Positions 37,183 to 47,589 of a stretch of DNA of 64,000 nt are shown in pieces. Made by a program: the position numbers and the translations under genes. The stretch comes from an uncultured Acetatifactor sp. (GTDB lineage: Bacteria; Bacillota; Clostridia; Lachnospirales; Lachnospiraceae). The stretch lies in NCBI GenBank assembly GCA_947589505.1, contig CANQCF010000001.1, forward strand, positions 1-64,000, read 5' to 3'. Numbering within the stretch: position 1 is the stretch's first letter; every line of letters starts with the position of its first letter. The notes under the pieces are model-generated. The model saw nothing but the letters and a program-made list of their open reading frames with translations. It made no database searches and was not told the DNA's origin.

Positions 37183-38805
37183 TTATGAGTTTGTATCTTC
37201 TCTCCCACTCCCCGATGCGGAAGTTCCAGCTGACGTTCCTGAGGAAGCGCCTGCACTTGCGGCTTTCCCGCCAAGGAATCCGGCCAGCACAGCGCCGAGA
37301 TCCACGCCTGTGGACTCTTTTAAGCCGTCCGTAACCTGTACGACGGTGCCCATAATGTCTTTCACCAGCTTTGCGGAATTGCCGTCGCCGTACATAGTGA
37401 TCTTATCCACATTGGAAAGAGGTTCCGCAGCGTTCCTGACAACGTCGGGAAGCGCCCTGAAGTACATATCCAGAACGGCAGCCTCTCCCATCTTGGCCAT
37501 TGCCTCCGCTTTTTTCTCGATACCTTCTGCCTCCGCAAGGGACTTCGCCCGGATGGCTTCGGCTTCCGCAATACCCTTGGCGCGGATACCTTCGGCCTCC
37601 TGCTCCATGGTGTACTTCTGTGCTTCGGCGGTGGCCTTTAAGGCTTCCGCTTCTTTCTCGCGCTCAAATTTCTCCGCTTCCGCCTGTTTCTGGCGTTCGA
37701 AGAGCTGAGCCTCGGAATTTCTCTGGATCTCGTAGAGCTGGGCGTCCGCCTGCTGCTGACGGGCGAACTTCTCCGCCTCCGCCTTCTTCTTGATCTCTGC
37801 GTCCAAAGCCTGTTCCATGACTTCGGCTTCCTTCTGCTTTAAGAGGATCTCCTTTTCCTGGCGGGCGATGTTGGCGTCGGCGGTGGTGATCTCCACGGTC
37901 TTACGCTCGGTCTCCTGCTGGATCTGGTAAGCGGCGTCGGCGATAGCCTTCTTTGTGTCGGCCGCCTTCTGCAGCTCGGCCTTGGTGATGGCCAGCTCGT
38001 TCTCCTTCTGGGCGATCAGAGTGTCCGCGTTGATCTTCGCCTCCTGGGCCTCTCTCTCGGCGTTGGCCAGCACAATGGATTTTTCCTTCTGGGCTCTGGC
38101 CTGGGCGTTAGCAATCTCCAGATCGCTGGACACCTGGGCGTCGTTTGCTTCCTTGCGGGCCATAGCCTGGGCCTTTGCAATCTCCTTTTCGCTCTCCGCC
38201 CTGGAAATTGCCGCATTTTTCTGAATCTTTACGATATTGTCCACACCAAGGTTTTCAATGACGCCGTTTCCGTCGACGAAGTTCTGAACGTTGAAAGAGA
38301 CGATGTCGAGCCCCATGGCGGCCAGATCCGGTTCGGCGTTCTCCTTTACAAGGGTGGCAAACTTCTGGCGGTCTGAAACCATTTCTTCCAAAGCCATCTT
38401 GCCGACGATCTCACGGACGTTGCCCTCCAGGACCTCCCTGGCCACATGAGCGATGTACTCGGGCTTTTTATTCAGGAAGTTCTGCGCCGCCAGCCGGAGT
38501 TTTTCGGCGTTGTCGCTGATCTTGACGTTCACGGTGGCGTCCACATTGATGTTGATATAATCGGCGGTGGGGACAGCATTGCTGGTCTTAACGTCGATGG
38601 GGATCAGCTGAAGGTTCAGTTCATCCTTTCTCTCCAGAAAAGGAATCTTGACCCCCGCCTTACCGATCAGCACCTTCGGATTCTTCCGAAGTCCGGAGAT
38701 GATGACCGCCGTGTCCGGCGAAGCCTTGACATAGCCGCTTATCAGGATCAGAAGAAGGATGACCACAAGGGCCAGGATCAGAGCTGTGATTACAATAGGT
38801 GGCAT
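37183..38805 (-). CDS. Flotillin / SPFH-band 7 protein
   Basis: SGYVKASPDTAVIISGLRKNPKVLIGKAGVKIPFLERKDEL then long EA-rich coiled coil. Confidence 0.92.
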   Translation of the reverse strand: MPPIVITALILALVVILLLILISGYVKASPDTAVIISGLRKNPKVLIGKAGVKIPFLERKDELNLQLIPIDVKTSNAVPTADYININVDATVNVKISDNAEKLRLAAQNFLNKKPEYIAHVAREVLEGNVREIVGKMALEEMVSDRQKFATLVKENAEPDLAAMGLDIVSFNVQNFVDGNGVIENLGVDNIVKIQKNAAISRAESEKEIAKAQAMARKEANDAQVSSDLEIANAQARAQKEKSIVLANAEREAQEAKINADTLIAQKENELAITKAELQKAADTKKAIADAAYQIQQETERKTVEITTADANIARQEKEILLKQKEAEVMEQALDAEIKKKAEAEKFARQQQADAQLYEIQRNSEAQLFERQKQAEAEKFEREKEAEALKATAEAQKYTMEQEAEGIRAKGIAEAEAIRAKSLAEAEGIEKKAEAMAKMGEAAVLDMYFRALPDVVRNAAEPLSNVDKITMYGDGNSAKLVKDIMGTVVQVTDGLKESTGVDLGAVLAGFLGGKAASAGASSGTSAGTSASGSGREDTNS

Positions 38806-39245
38806 AAAGTTCTCTCCTTTCGTATTCAGGCAGATCGTTCCGCCTTATAAGTGTATTTTAACAGTTTTCTTATAGTTTGCATAGAATCTTTTCTGCACTT
38901 TACAGCCTGGGAAAGTACAAAAAACGCACGATAACCAAGTTTTATCTCCAAAAATCCGAAAAATTCCAGATTCCCAAGCGGAAGATTTCGGGCGTACAGC
39001 TCAGACATTTCTGAAAACTGCCGCTGAGAGTTCTCTGGAGTTTATGGGCCGCCGGAAATCAAGTTGATGTACCAGGCAGCTGTCCAATTTGAGTTTCCGA
39101 TAATTCGACTAACGAAACAGGACCACTCTGGTCTTAAGGATTGCTTTGAAGCAATCTGAATGAAACAAATCTGATATTGATAAAAAGATTTAAGTTAATT
39201 TGACGTGAAACGATCTGATTGGAACAAAATCTGCTGCAACCCGGT

Positions 39246-39698
39246 CTAGAGTTCCCTGGAGTCCAATAGGATCGTAAAAGGACCGTCGTTTAAAAGTTCT
39301 ACCTTCATATCTGCTCCAAAAGACCCCGTCTGTACTCTGCCCGTGCCCAGCTCTCTCTCGCAGCTCTGAATGATATAGCAGTAAAGGGCTTCCGCCATCT
39401 CCGGTTTTCCGGCGTTACCAAAGGAAGGTCTGTTCCCCTTGCGGCAATCCGCATACAAGGTAAACTGGGAGATCAAAAGCAGACTGCCGTTCACCGCGTG
39501 CAAGTCCAAATTGGTCTTTCCGCTCTCGTCCGGAAAGATCCGAAGTCCCAGCATCTTCCGGATCAGCCTGTCGGCGGTCTCCCGGGTGTCCTCCTGTCCG
39601 ATGCCGATGAGGACCAGAAAGCCTTGACTGATGCTGCCGGTCACAGCGCCCTCCACGGTGACCTGGGCATGGGAAACTCGCTGTATCACAAACTTCAT
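39246..39698 (-). CDS. dtd: D-aminoacyl-tRNA deacylase
   Basis: [53 protein letters not shown]. Confidence 0.96.
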   Translation of the reverse strand: MKFVIQRVSHAQVTVEGAVTGSISQGFLVLIGIGQEDTRETADRLIRKMLGLRIFPDESGKTNLDLHAVNGSLLLISQFTLYADCRKGNRPSFGNAGKPEMAEALYCYIIQSCERELGTGRVQTGSFGADMKVELLNDGPFTILLDSREL

Positions 39699-39769
39699 AA
39701 TGCTTTTTCTCCCTCGTCTTTAATGATTGAAAAGGTTGCCCTGAAAAAAATGTCAGGCGTCGCGATCCC

Positions 39770-41152
39770 CTATTTCCTTCTCAGAAATCCTGCCGCCCTA
39801 GCCTGTTCCGCAAGGGGCGGGGACTTCTTCTGCCTGGTGATCTCCATGAGCCCCAGTTTCGTAAAATCGATCACAGCGGTCTTCACCCGGTCCAGACGGA
39901 CATTTTCCCGCATCCTCCGGATCAGTTCCTCCTGATCTCCAGGATCCGTCATATTGATGAAGTCCACAAGGATCATGCCGGAGAGGTTTCGGAGGCGTAT
40001 CTGGCGCGCGATCTCGTCCGCAGCTTCTAAGTTTACGGAGCGAATGAAGGCGGCATTGTCCCTCTGGCCCTCAAATTTGCCGGAATTGACGTCGATGACG
40101 GTCAGCGCCTCCGTGGGTTCGATGATGAGGTAAGCTCCCGATCTGAGCCAGATACGGGTTCCCAGGGCCTCATTCAGTTTTGTGTTTAAGCCGTAGAGTT
40201 TTTCTAACGGATATCCCGCGTCTTCATAAAGGCGCAGGGTAAGGGGTGGCGCTGCCAGGTCGGAGTCTATGATCTCCTGATAAAGCGCAGGATCGTCTGT
40301 GACGATCTCCGCCGCCTCCCCTGGAATGACCAAGGCAGTCAATGCCTCCTGCCAGGGCTTTGGAACCGGTTTCAGGCAGGTAAATGCACTTCGGTAAAAC
40401 GCAGTCAGAAACAGTTCCCGAAACTCTTTTAGAAGTTCCTGCAGGGCGGTCAGCAGTTCTTCCGGCGATGCATGGGCACATTCTGTCCTGGCAATGATCC
40501 CGGCTGAAGGTACATTTTTCAGGAGTTCCTGCTGCGCCGGTTCCTCTGCGAAAGTGAAAAGCGGTTTTAAGGAGCTGTCTTCCTCAAAATACGGGGTTCC
40601 GATCAAGAAGTGCCGAATCTCCTCCTTTTTTTCTTTAGAAAGCTTAGAGGAATAGCCTGTTCTGCCGGGGCCTAAAGATATGGCGAAGAAGGGATTCGAC
40701 AGGGAGATCCTTGTGGTGACGGCGGGCTGCTTTGTCTTCTGGGCCTCCCTAAGCCCCTGGACCAGCACCAGATCCCCGGGCTTTAATCCTTTTTCCGTTC
40801 CGGAAGATGATTGACCTGTGCGGTTTAAGACACAGGGAGAACCCATCTCTTTTCCGGGCAGGAAACAGACCAGGTCCTTTTGGATCTCTACAAAACAGGC
40901 GTCTAGGTTCTTTACCAATTCCTTGACCCGGGCGATATAGATCCCGCCGGTGATCCGTTCTTCCGAAGAAAAGAGGGAGGCAGACAGCAATCTGTTTCCG
41001 CGCATCAGAAAGGCTCCGGGACACGTCCCCACCGTCGTATATAAAAGTTTATCTGAAGTCAGCCGATCTTCTGTTTCGCATTTTACTTCACTTTTCGTTT
41101 CACCTTTTATATTGTTTCCCATTCCATATTTCCTTCCGGTTTTTCCTTTCAA
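39770..41152 (-). CDS. Ribonuclease E/G family protein
   Basis: GGIYIARVKELVKNLDACFVEIQ, GAYLIIEPTEALTVIDVNSGKFEGQRD, GMILVDFINM. Confidence 0.93.
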   Translation of the reverse strand: MKGKTGRKYGMGNNIKGETKSEVKCETEDRLTSDKLLYTTVGTCPGAFLMRGNRLLSASLFSSEERITGGIYIARVKELVKNLDACFVEIQKDLVCFLPGKEMGSPCVLNRTGQSSSGTEKGLKPGDLVLVQGLREAQKTKQPAVTTRISLSNPFFAISLGPGRTGYSSKLSKEKKEEIRHFLIGTPYFEEDSSLKPLFTFAEEPAQQELLKNVPSAGIIARTECAHASPEELLTALQELLKEFRELFLTAFYRSAFTCLKPVPKPWQEALTALVIPGEAAEIVTDDPALYQEIIDSDLAAPPLTLRLYEDAGYPLEKLYGLNTKLNEALGTRIWLRSGAYLIIEPTEALTVIDVNSGKFEGQRDNAAFIRSVNLEAADEIARQIRLRNLSGMILVDFINMTDPGDQEELIRRMRENVRLDRVKTAVIDFTKLGLMEITRQKKSPPLAEQARAAGFLRRK

Positions 41153-41337
41153 TTCCCTTTCAGCTTTTTCTTCCCCTTTTCTTTTCTGCTTGATTCATCA
41201 AGCTTATCCTCTAACCTTTATCCTAACGGGTTGAACCCTGAACCGATGCCGCCTTTGATGAGTTGGAAAAAAAGGCAACCGGATGAGCACAAAGAAGCTT
41301 TATACCGTCATGCTGAAGTTCGCGGCATTCGGTCCTG

Positions 41338-42396
41338 TCAGAATAACTCTCCCACTTCGTCCATGGGAATCAGCTTCCTCTCTCCCTTTCCCTCCGGTTC
41401 CACGGCGGTATAGGTCTCCAGCCGGAGGATCTTCAGGGCATTTTCCACAAGGGATTGACCATGCCGGTCTATAAGGGCTTCCGTTACCTGGCCGGGCTTG
41501 ATGTTTCCGGCGCTGGAAGCGTCCAGGAGCATGGTCAGGGCTTTTTTTTCCGGTTCCCAGGAAAGGCGATAGATCCCCGGGCGGAGGTCGATCTCACGAG
41601 TGCCCTTCTTGCCTTCTTTCAAATAAGGAATCGCAGGGAGAGCCAGGAAATCCCGGACAGCGCTTTGGATGGAGCCGGCATCCCCCTGAAAAAGCGCAGG
41701 CACACGCCCCTCTCGGAAGGTAACCTGATACTCCGCGGCCGCCACGCTGGCCATGGCGTTTTCCGCGTTATCCGGCAGTTTTTTCACGCTGACGATGCGG
41801 ATCCCGGGGACACTGGCCTCATTTAACCTTTGGACCAGCTCCTCGGAAGTGATGTGTAACGACGGATTCTTTTTTCCCACAGGGGTATCCTTCGGGCTTA
41901 CCATGGAAGAACTCTCATGATTGATCTCATAGCATAAATCGGATACCCTAAGATTTGTCTCCTTGGATGTTCCCTCCTTGTTTTCCTCAGGATTATCCTT
42001 AAAGCTTTCTTCCAGGCTATCCTTCAGACTTTCCTTCAGACCACCCTTCCGGCTTTCTTTCCTATTTTCTTTATCAAGTGCTTCAAGGTCTTTTTCAAGG
42101 CTGCCCTCAGGCGCATCTCCGGAATCCAGACTGTCATTTACCTCTATGTCCATATACTCGCCCAGACTTTCCACCCCGACGCCCAGGGGTGCCGCGAAGG
42201 ACATGATCTGATGGGGGCTGAAGCCTCCGGTGTATGAGATGTCGATCCCCGCCCTGCGGACGCATTTCTGAAAGAAGCGCATGACGTCCAGGTGGCCGAT
42301 GTAACGGATCGGTCCGGTCTTCTGAAATTTGATCCTGAGTCTTGTGTGGTCACTCATCTTTCTGACTCCTTTCCGCAAAGCAGATCCCGGCGCCAA
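41338..42396 (-). CDS. TIGR03936/DUF2344 family radical SAM-associated protein
   Basis: LRIKFQKTGPIRYIGHLDVMRFFQKCVRRAGIDISYTGGFSPHQIMSFAAPLGVG. Confidence 0.9.
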   Translation of the reverse strand: MAPGSALRKGVRKMSDHTRLRIKFQKTGPIRYIGHLDVMRFFQKCVRRAGIDISYTGGFSPHQIMSFAAPLGVGVESLGEYMDIEVNDSLDSGDAPEGSLEKDLEALDKENRKESRKGGLKESLKDSLEESFKDNPEENKEGTSKETNLRVSDLCYEINHESSSMVSPKDTPVGKKNPSLHITSEELVQRLNEASVPGIRIVSVKKLPDNAENAMASVAAAEYQVTFREGRVPALFQGDAGSIQSAVRDFLALPAIPYLKEGKKGTREIDLRPGIYRLSWEPEKKALTMLLDASSAGNIKPGQVTEALIDRHGQSLVENALKILRLETYTAVEPEGKGERKLIPMDEVGELF

Positions 42397-44257
42397 AGAC
42401 GGCGGCGCCGCAGCCCTGGCATTTCACTCTGCAGTTTTCGGAGGTCTTCCCCTCCTGGGCTTTCAGCCACTCTCTCTTTAAGAATTCCTTTGAAACGCCC
42501 GCGTCGATAAAGTCCCAGGGAAAGATCTCGTCCAGGGAGCGCTCCCGGGTGGTGTAAAAATCCACGGAAAGGCCGCATTCACGAATGGTTTCCAGCCATA
42601 CATCATGTTTATAGTATTCGCTCCAGGCGTCGTAAAAGCAGCCCTTCTGATAGACTTTTAAGATGACCTCCCCAAGCCGTCGATCACCCCTGGCAAGAAC
42701 GCCCTCCATGACGCTGGCGTCCGCCTCGTGCCAGTTGTATTTGATGCTCTTCTGGTTCAGCTGTTCTGCGATGCACCGGCGTGTGAAATAGGCCTTTTCC
42801 AGAAATACTTCCTTGCTGCACTGAGGGGCCCACTGAAAAGGGGTAAAGGGCTTCGGCACAAAGAAGGAAGTGCTGGCTACGATCTGCACTCTCCCATTCA
42901 CCCGCTTTTCCTTGGGGACGGTCTCGTAAAATTCCGCGGCGATCTTGTTGCAGAGCTCGGCGATCCCCCGGATGTCTTCCTCCGTCTCCGTGGGCTGGCC
43001 CAGCATAAAATAGAGCTTCACCCGGGTCCATCCGCCTTCAAAGGCGAGATGCGCCCCCCTTAAGATATCTTCCTCGGTCAATCCCTTGTTGATCACGTCC
43101 CGAAGGCGCTGGCTCCCGGCTTCCGGCGCAAAGGTCAGGCTGGATTTCCTGACATCCTGCACCTTGCTCATCACATTCAGGGAAAAGGCGTCGATCCTCA
43201 GGCTGGGCAGGGAGATATTGACATGCCGCTGCCCGCATTCCCGGATTAGGTAGTCGATCAGCTCCGGGAGCCTGGAGTAATCGCTGGAGCTCAGAGAGCT
43301 CAGGGTCAGTTCCTCATGCCCGGTGTTTTTCAGCATTTCTAAGGCATACCCCTCCAGGCGTTCCAGGTCCCGCTCCCTCACCGGCCGGTAGATCTGACCC
43401 GCCTGGCAGAACCGACAGCCCCGGATGCACCCTCTCTGGATTTCCAGGACTACCCGATCCTGGGTGACCTTAAGGTAGGGCACCACAGGTTTTAAGGGAT
43501 AGCAGGTGTCCGTCAGCTCCGTCTCCACCTCCTTGCGGATCCGGGCCGGAATATTCTCCATGACAGGCTGAAAGGAGGCGATGGTGCCGTCCTCGTGATA
43601 AACAGTCTCATAGAGTGAGGGAACATAGATCCCGGGGAGCTGCGCCGCCCGCAGGAGAAAATTCTTTCTTCCGGCCCCCTCCTCCCTGCACTTTCGGTAC
43701 AGTTCAATCAGGTCCCGGTAGCGGGTCTCTCCCTCTCCGATATAAAAGAGGTCGAAAAAATCCGCGATGGGCTCGGGGTTGTAGGCACAGGGGCCTCCCC
43801 CAATGACGATGGGCTCCTCCTCTGTCCGATCCCTGCTAAGGAGAGGAATCTGGGAGAGATCCAGGATCTGCAGGATATTCGTATAACACATCTCATACTG
43901 GAGCGTGATTCCCAGAAAGTCAAATTCCTTGATGGGATCCTGGGACTCCAGGGCAAACAACGGGATATGCTCCTTGCGCAGGATAGCGTCCAGGTCCAGC
44001 CAGGGTGAATACACTCTCTCGCACCACACGCCCTCCATGTGATTAAACATATCGTAGAGGATCTGGATTCCCAGGTGGGACATGCCGATCTCGTAAACAT
44101 CCGGGAAACACATGGCGAAGCGGACGTCCACTTCCTCTTTTCTCTTGATCACGGCGTTATATTCCTGTCCGATATAGCGGGCAGGCTTCTCGATCTTCAT
44201 TAAAATATCATCCGAAAGGGCCAAATGCTCCGTTGTCAACGCTTTTTCCTCCTGCAC
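42350..44257 (-). CDS. TIGR03960 family B12-binding-type radical SAM protein
   Basis: EIQRGCIRGCRFCQAGQIYRPVRERD, GLPMSHLGIQILYDM-like EIGMSHLGIQILYDMFN, FVPKPFTPFQW. Confidence 0.95.
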   Translation of the reverse strand: MQEEKALTTEHLALSDDILMKIEKPARYIGQEYNAVIKRKEEVDVRFAMCFPDVYEIGMSHLGIQILYDMFNHMEGVWCERVYSPWLDLDAILRKEHIPLFALESQDPIKEFDFLGITLQYEMCYTNILQILDLSQIPLLSRDRTEEEPIVIGGGPCAYNPEPIADFFDLFYIGEGETRYRDLIELYRKCREEGAGRKNFLLRAAQLPGIYVPSLYETVYHEDGTIASFQPVMENIPARIRKEVETELTDTCYPLKPVVPYLKVTQDRVVLEIQRGCIRGCRFCQAGQIYRPVRERDLERLEGYALEMLKNTGHEELTLSSLSSSDYSRLPELIDYLIRECGQRHVNISLPSLRIDAFSLNVMSKVQDVRKSSLTFAPEAGSQRLRDVINKGLTEEDILRGAHLAFEGGWTRVKLYFMLGQPTETEEDIRGIAELCNKIAAEFYETVPKEKRVNGRVQIVASTSFFVPKPFTPFQWAPQCSKEVFLEKAYFTRRCIAEQLNQKSIKYNWHEADASVMEGVLARGDRRLGEVILKVYQKGCFYDAWSEYYKHDVWLETIRECGLSVDFYTTRERSLDEIFPWDFIDAGVSKEFLKREWLKAQEGKTSENCRVKCQGCGAAVFGAGICFAERSQKDE

Positions 44258-45480
44258 GCAAGATGCATCCTCCTGACGTCCTGTTTGTCACAGGGCTCCT
44301 GGGAATACCTTGCTTTTTCATAGATCTCCCCCAGCATGGGATTGTCCTGTGCCAGGGCAAACTCCCGGGCGGTAAGAGATATCAACCGGACGTTTTCATC
44401 GCCGCTCTCCAAAAGTTTTTTCTTATACAGCCGGCGGATCTTCTGTCTCGGGGACAGCCAGCCTTCCTCCTGGGCGCTTGCAATTCTCACCGGTTCCGCG
44501 AGGAGTTTTTCGTGGATATCCTTTTCCTCCGGAAGATCCTCCTCTGGCTTTGAAACGACCGTAATGCCCCGCAGCTGTCTCAGGATCCGCACCAGCACAT
44601 AAACCGTAAAAGCGATCAGGCCGATGACCATCAGCAGGATAAAGACCTTCTCCAGGATCAACCAGACAACGGCAGTTTCCGCCTGGGCCGGGAGCTGCGC
44701 GGCGCCGGAGATCCCGTCGGAAAATTCCTGCTTAGGACTTGAATCCCGCTGCAGACGGCCGATCCAGCCAAAGAGAAATTGAAACAGCTCCCTCAGGCCC
44801 TCTCTCACCCAGTCCTGGAACCGTTGGAACCATTCTTTGGGAACCGTCAGCAGAGAAATTAGAAACAGCAGTCCCGAGACGGAAAGCACAAAAATGAAAG
44901 CGCTTCGGATGCCTGAGGCAAAGATCTCCCTCTTTGGCATGGAGGAAGCAGTCCCGGTATTCAGCGATGTAAAGACAAGAAATTTATCTGTAAAAAAGGC
45001 GAGAAAATACATTCCCGCCTGCAGGATCATCACCAGGCAGTAAGGGAAAACATACAGTTTCTCTCTCTGAAAACTCAGAAAGAACGGGACAAGGAAGCAG
45101 AGTACCATGGACACATACGGCGGGACAATGCGGGTCGGCATCTCTTTCGGCTGCAGATAATGAAGGACGGATACCAGCACATACCCCATGGCAAAGACCA
45201 GATACAGGATCCGAAGTCCAAAAAAAGAAAGCGGCAGGAGCAATACGGCGGCGATGGCAAGGATGTGACAGAGAAGTACGGTCAGAAACCTCTTCTTTTT
45301 CCTTCGAACCAGATACAGGGCCGGAGGAAGAAAACCAAGAAAAACCCACGCGAGGATATCCCCCGCCCCGGGTTGGAAATTCCACTCCGCCGAGAAAAAC
45401 AGTACGGCTACAAAGAAAAACCAGTGATTCGCCTGGGAAGCAAAAAACTCCCGCAGGCCGAAAGTATAGTCTTGATCCAT
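44236..45480 (-). CDS. Multi-TM protein with DUF4129-like C-terminus
   Basis: Many TM segments; C-terminal SPRQKIRRLYKKKLLESGDENVRLISLTAREFA; downstream of DUF58/MoxR. Confidence 0.65.
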   Translation of the reverse strand: MDQDYTFGLREFFASQANHWFFFVAVLFFSAEWNFQPGAGDILAWVFLGFLPPALYLVRRKKKRFLTVLLCHILAIAAVLLLPLSFFGLRILYLVFAMGYVLVSVLHYLQPKEMPTRIVPPYVSMVLCFLVPFFLSFQREKLYVFPYCLVMILQAGMYFLAFFTDKFLVFTSLNTGTASSMPKREIFASGIRSAFIFVLSVSGLLFLISLLTVPKEWFQRFQDWVREGLRELFQFLFGWIGRLQRDSSPKQEFSDGISGAAQLPAQAETAVVWLILEKVFILLMVIGLIAFTVYVLVRILRQLRGITVVSKPEEDLPEEKDIHEKLLAEPVRIASAQEEGWLSPRQKIRRLYKKKLLESGDENVRLISLTAREFALAQDNPMLGEIYEKARYSQEPCDKQDVRRMHLACRRKKR

Positions 45481-45508
45481 AACGACCTCGCTTGCCTGTG
45501 AAAAGGCG

Positions 45509-46630
45509 CTATACGCGGATAAATTTAATCTTCTGACGCAGGGAAAGCGGAAGATCCTTCAAATTCTCTTTCCCTCCGGCGGGGTAAAACCAAGAAAACC
45601 CTCTGCCCTGGAGGGAAAACTCCTGCAGGATCTGCAGGAAATCTTCGTAATGATTGGGAGAGATAAAGCAGGTGTAGGTGTTTTCCTGCTCGTTCAGGAT
45701 CTTCTTCCGGAACAGTTTTTCAAAGGACAGGGCCTCTTTCTGCGTGTCCAGGCGCGCCAGGCTCCGCAGAACGATGGAGAGCTGTTTTTTCCCCTTTCCG
45801 GCAGGGCACATCATAGGGTCTCCTGTCCTGACATCCGGAGCGTTACAGTAAAAGGAAACCTGTATCCCCCGATCCAGCAGATTCTTTGCCAGTCCTGCGC
45901 CGATGCGGATGCAGTCCTCCACACTCTCCGTTTTCTTCAATATATCTTTGTCTTCCAGGTTCATGTAGATCCGTACCGTCTTAGGAGCGGTGTAATTCTT
46001 CTGATTGACCATGAACCTTCCTGTTTTCGCGGTGGCCTTCCAGTTGATGCTGCGCATGTCGTCGTAGGGCTGGTACTCCCGAATGCCGCGAAGTTCAAAG
46101 GGATCCTCGTAAAGATTGCGCTTGGTGAGAAGCTCGCCGTTTAACTCCTGCAGAAGGAACTGAAACTCCCGGCTCTCCAGCGGCTGGGGAAGCACATAGA
46201 CGCTCTCATCCGGCTGCATGGAGGCGTGAAACTCATTAAACAGAAAGAGATCCGCCGCCGTGAGATCAATGTTGTTGATCTTGAAATACCCTCTTTTTCC
46301 CCCGCGAAACCGCAGATTTCTTGTGACCCGCTCTCCTCCTCCCACATGAAAGACATCATTGTGATAGAACTGATCGGTGGTGACGGAGCCTCTGCTCTTC
46401 TCAAACTCCAGGGAACGGTCGGTCTGAAATTTCACCATCAGCATGGAGAGGGGCAGTTTTTTTCCATTCTCCACTGAGATCTGCAGAACCCCTTCCTCTC
46501 CCACCGTGACCTCGGGTGTGAGAAACCGGGTCTGGACATTCAGCTTTTCCCTCCAAAACCTCTCGTAAAAGCCACGCTGAATGAAAAAGACCAGCGCCAG
46601 AATCACTAAAAGGATGAACAACTGTATCAT
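45509..46630 (-). CDS. DUF58 domain-containing protein
   Basis: DPFELRGIREYQPYDDMRSINWKATAKTGRFMVNQ. Confidence 0.92.
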   Translation of the reverse strand: MIQLFILLVILALVFFIQRGFYERFWREKLNVQTRFLTPEVTVGEEGVLQISVENGKKLPLSMLMVKFQTDRSLEFEKSRGSVTTDQFYHNDVFHVGGGERVTRNLRFRGGKRGYFKINNIDLTAADLFLFNEFHASMQPDESVYVLPQPLESREFQFLLQELNGELLTKRNLYEDPFELRGIREYQPYDDMRSINWKATAKTGRFMVNQKNYTAPKTVRIYMNLEDKDILKKTESVEDCIRIGAGLAKNLLDRGIQVSFYCNAPDVRTGDPMMCPAGKGKKQLSIVLRSLARLDTQKEALSFEKLFRKKILNEQENTYTCFISPNHYEDFLQILQEFSLQGRGFSWFYPAGGKENLKDLPLSLRQKIKFIRV

Positions 46631-47589
46631 GGTGTCAGGCCCTCGGTGGGAACCGCCGTATTTTTCAGGACATCCCGGATAAATCTCTCGCAGTCCGTAT
46701 TTTTGCCGTAGCCCAGGATAACGCGATGAACCAGCACAGCGGGAGCAACGGCCTTCACGTCGTCCGGCGTACAGAAATCCCTCCCCATGAGGCAGGCGTG
46801 GGCTTTAGATGCGTATAGCAGTGCAAGCGTTCCCCGGGGACTGGCGCCCATCAGAACGTCGCTGCTTTCCCTGGTGGCCTCTGCAAGTCTCACGATATAA
46901 TCCAAAATACAGGGCGCGGCATAAACTTGAGCCGCCTCCCGCCGAACTTCCTCCAGTTCCTTCAGATCCGTGACGGGAGCCAGGGTATCCAGAGGATCGG
47001 ACTCCTTATATTTCTCCAGGATGGAGATCTCCTCCTCGTGGCTGGGAAGCCCCATGGACAGTTTCATCATAAAGCGGTCCAGCTGCGCTTCCGGCAGAGG
47101 GAATGTGCCCGCCGTCTCCACGGGATTTTGGGTAGCTATCACAAAAAAGGACTCTCCGGGCGGGTAACTCTGACCGTCGATGGTGATCTGGCGCTCCTCC
47201 ATAACTTCCAGAAGCCCCGCCTGGGTCCTGGGCGTCGCCCGGTTGATTTCGTCCGCCAGAAGGATCGTGGTAAAGACAGGTCCCTTTCTCAAAAGAAATG
47301 TGCCGCTCTTTGGTTCAAACACGTTCAATCCCGTGATATCGCTGGGAAGCAGGTCCGGGGTGAACTGGATCCGTGAGAAATCCGCGTCAATGGACCGAGC
47401 CAGAGCTTTTGCAAGCTTTGTCTTTCCGGTTCCCGGCACATCCTCCAAAAGAACATGTCCCTTCGCCACCAGCGCGGCAGTTAAAAGTGTGAGCAGCGAT
47501 TCCTTTCCAACGATGACCCTGCTTAAGTTTCCGTTCAGTTTTTCATAAAATATTTTTCCCTTTTCCGACATTGTAAACTCCTTTGCCAT
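46627..47589 (-). CDS. MoxR family AAA ATPase
   Basis: GHVLLEDVPGTGKTKLAKALARSID, LLADEINRATPRTQAGLLEVMEERQITIDG. Confidence 0.95.
   Translation of the reverse strand: MAKEFTMSEKGKIFYEKLNGNLSRVIVGKESLLTLLTAALVAKGHVLLEDVPGTGKTKLAKALARSIDADFSRIQFTPDLLPSDITGLNVFEPKSGTFLLRKGPVFTTILLADEINRATPRTQAGLLEVMEERQITIDGQSYPPGESFFVIATQNPVETAGTFPLPEAQLDRFMMKLSMGLPSHEEEISILEKYKESDPLDTLAPVTDLKELEEVRREAAQVYAAPCILDYIVRLAEATRESSDVLMGASPRGTLALLYASKAHACLMGRDFCTPDDVKAVAPAVLVHRVILGYGKNTDCERFIRDVLKNTAVPTEGLTP

Noticed and set aside
37310-38224. Plus-strand Ser/Ala-rich ORFs opposite the flotillin gene
   Set aside because: Antisense frames of an Ala/Glu/Lys-rich coiled coil; low-complexity artefacts.
38826-39008. 60-aa minus-strand ORF upstream of flotillin
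   Set aside because: No recognisable domain and overlaps the start region of the flotillin gene; likely spurious.
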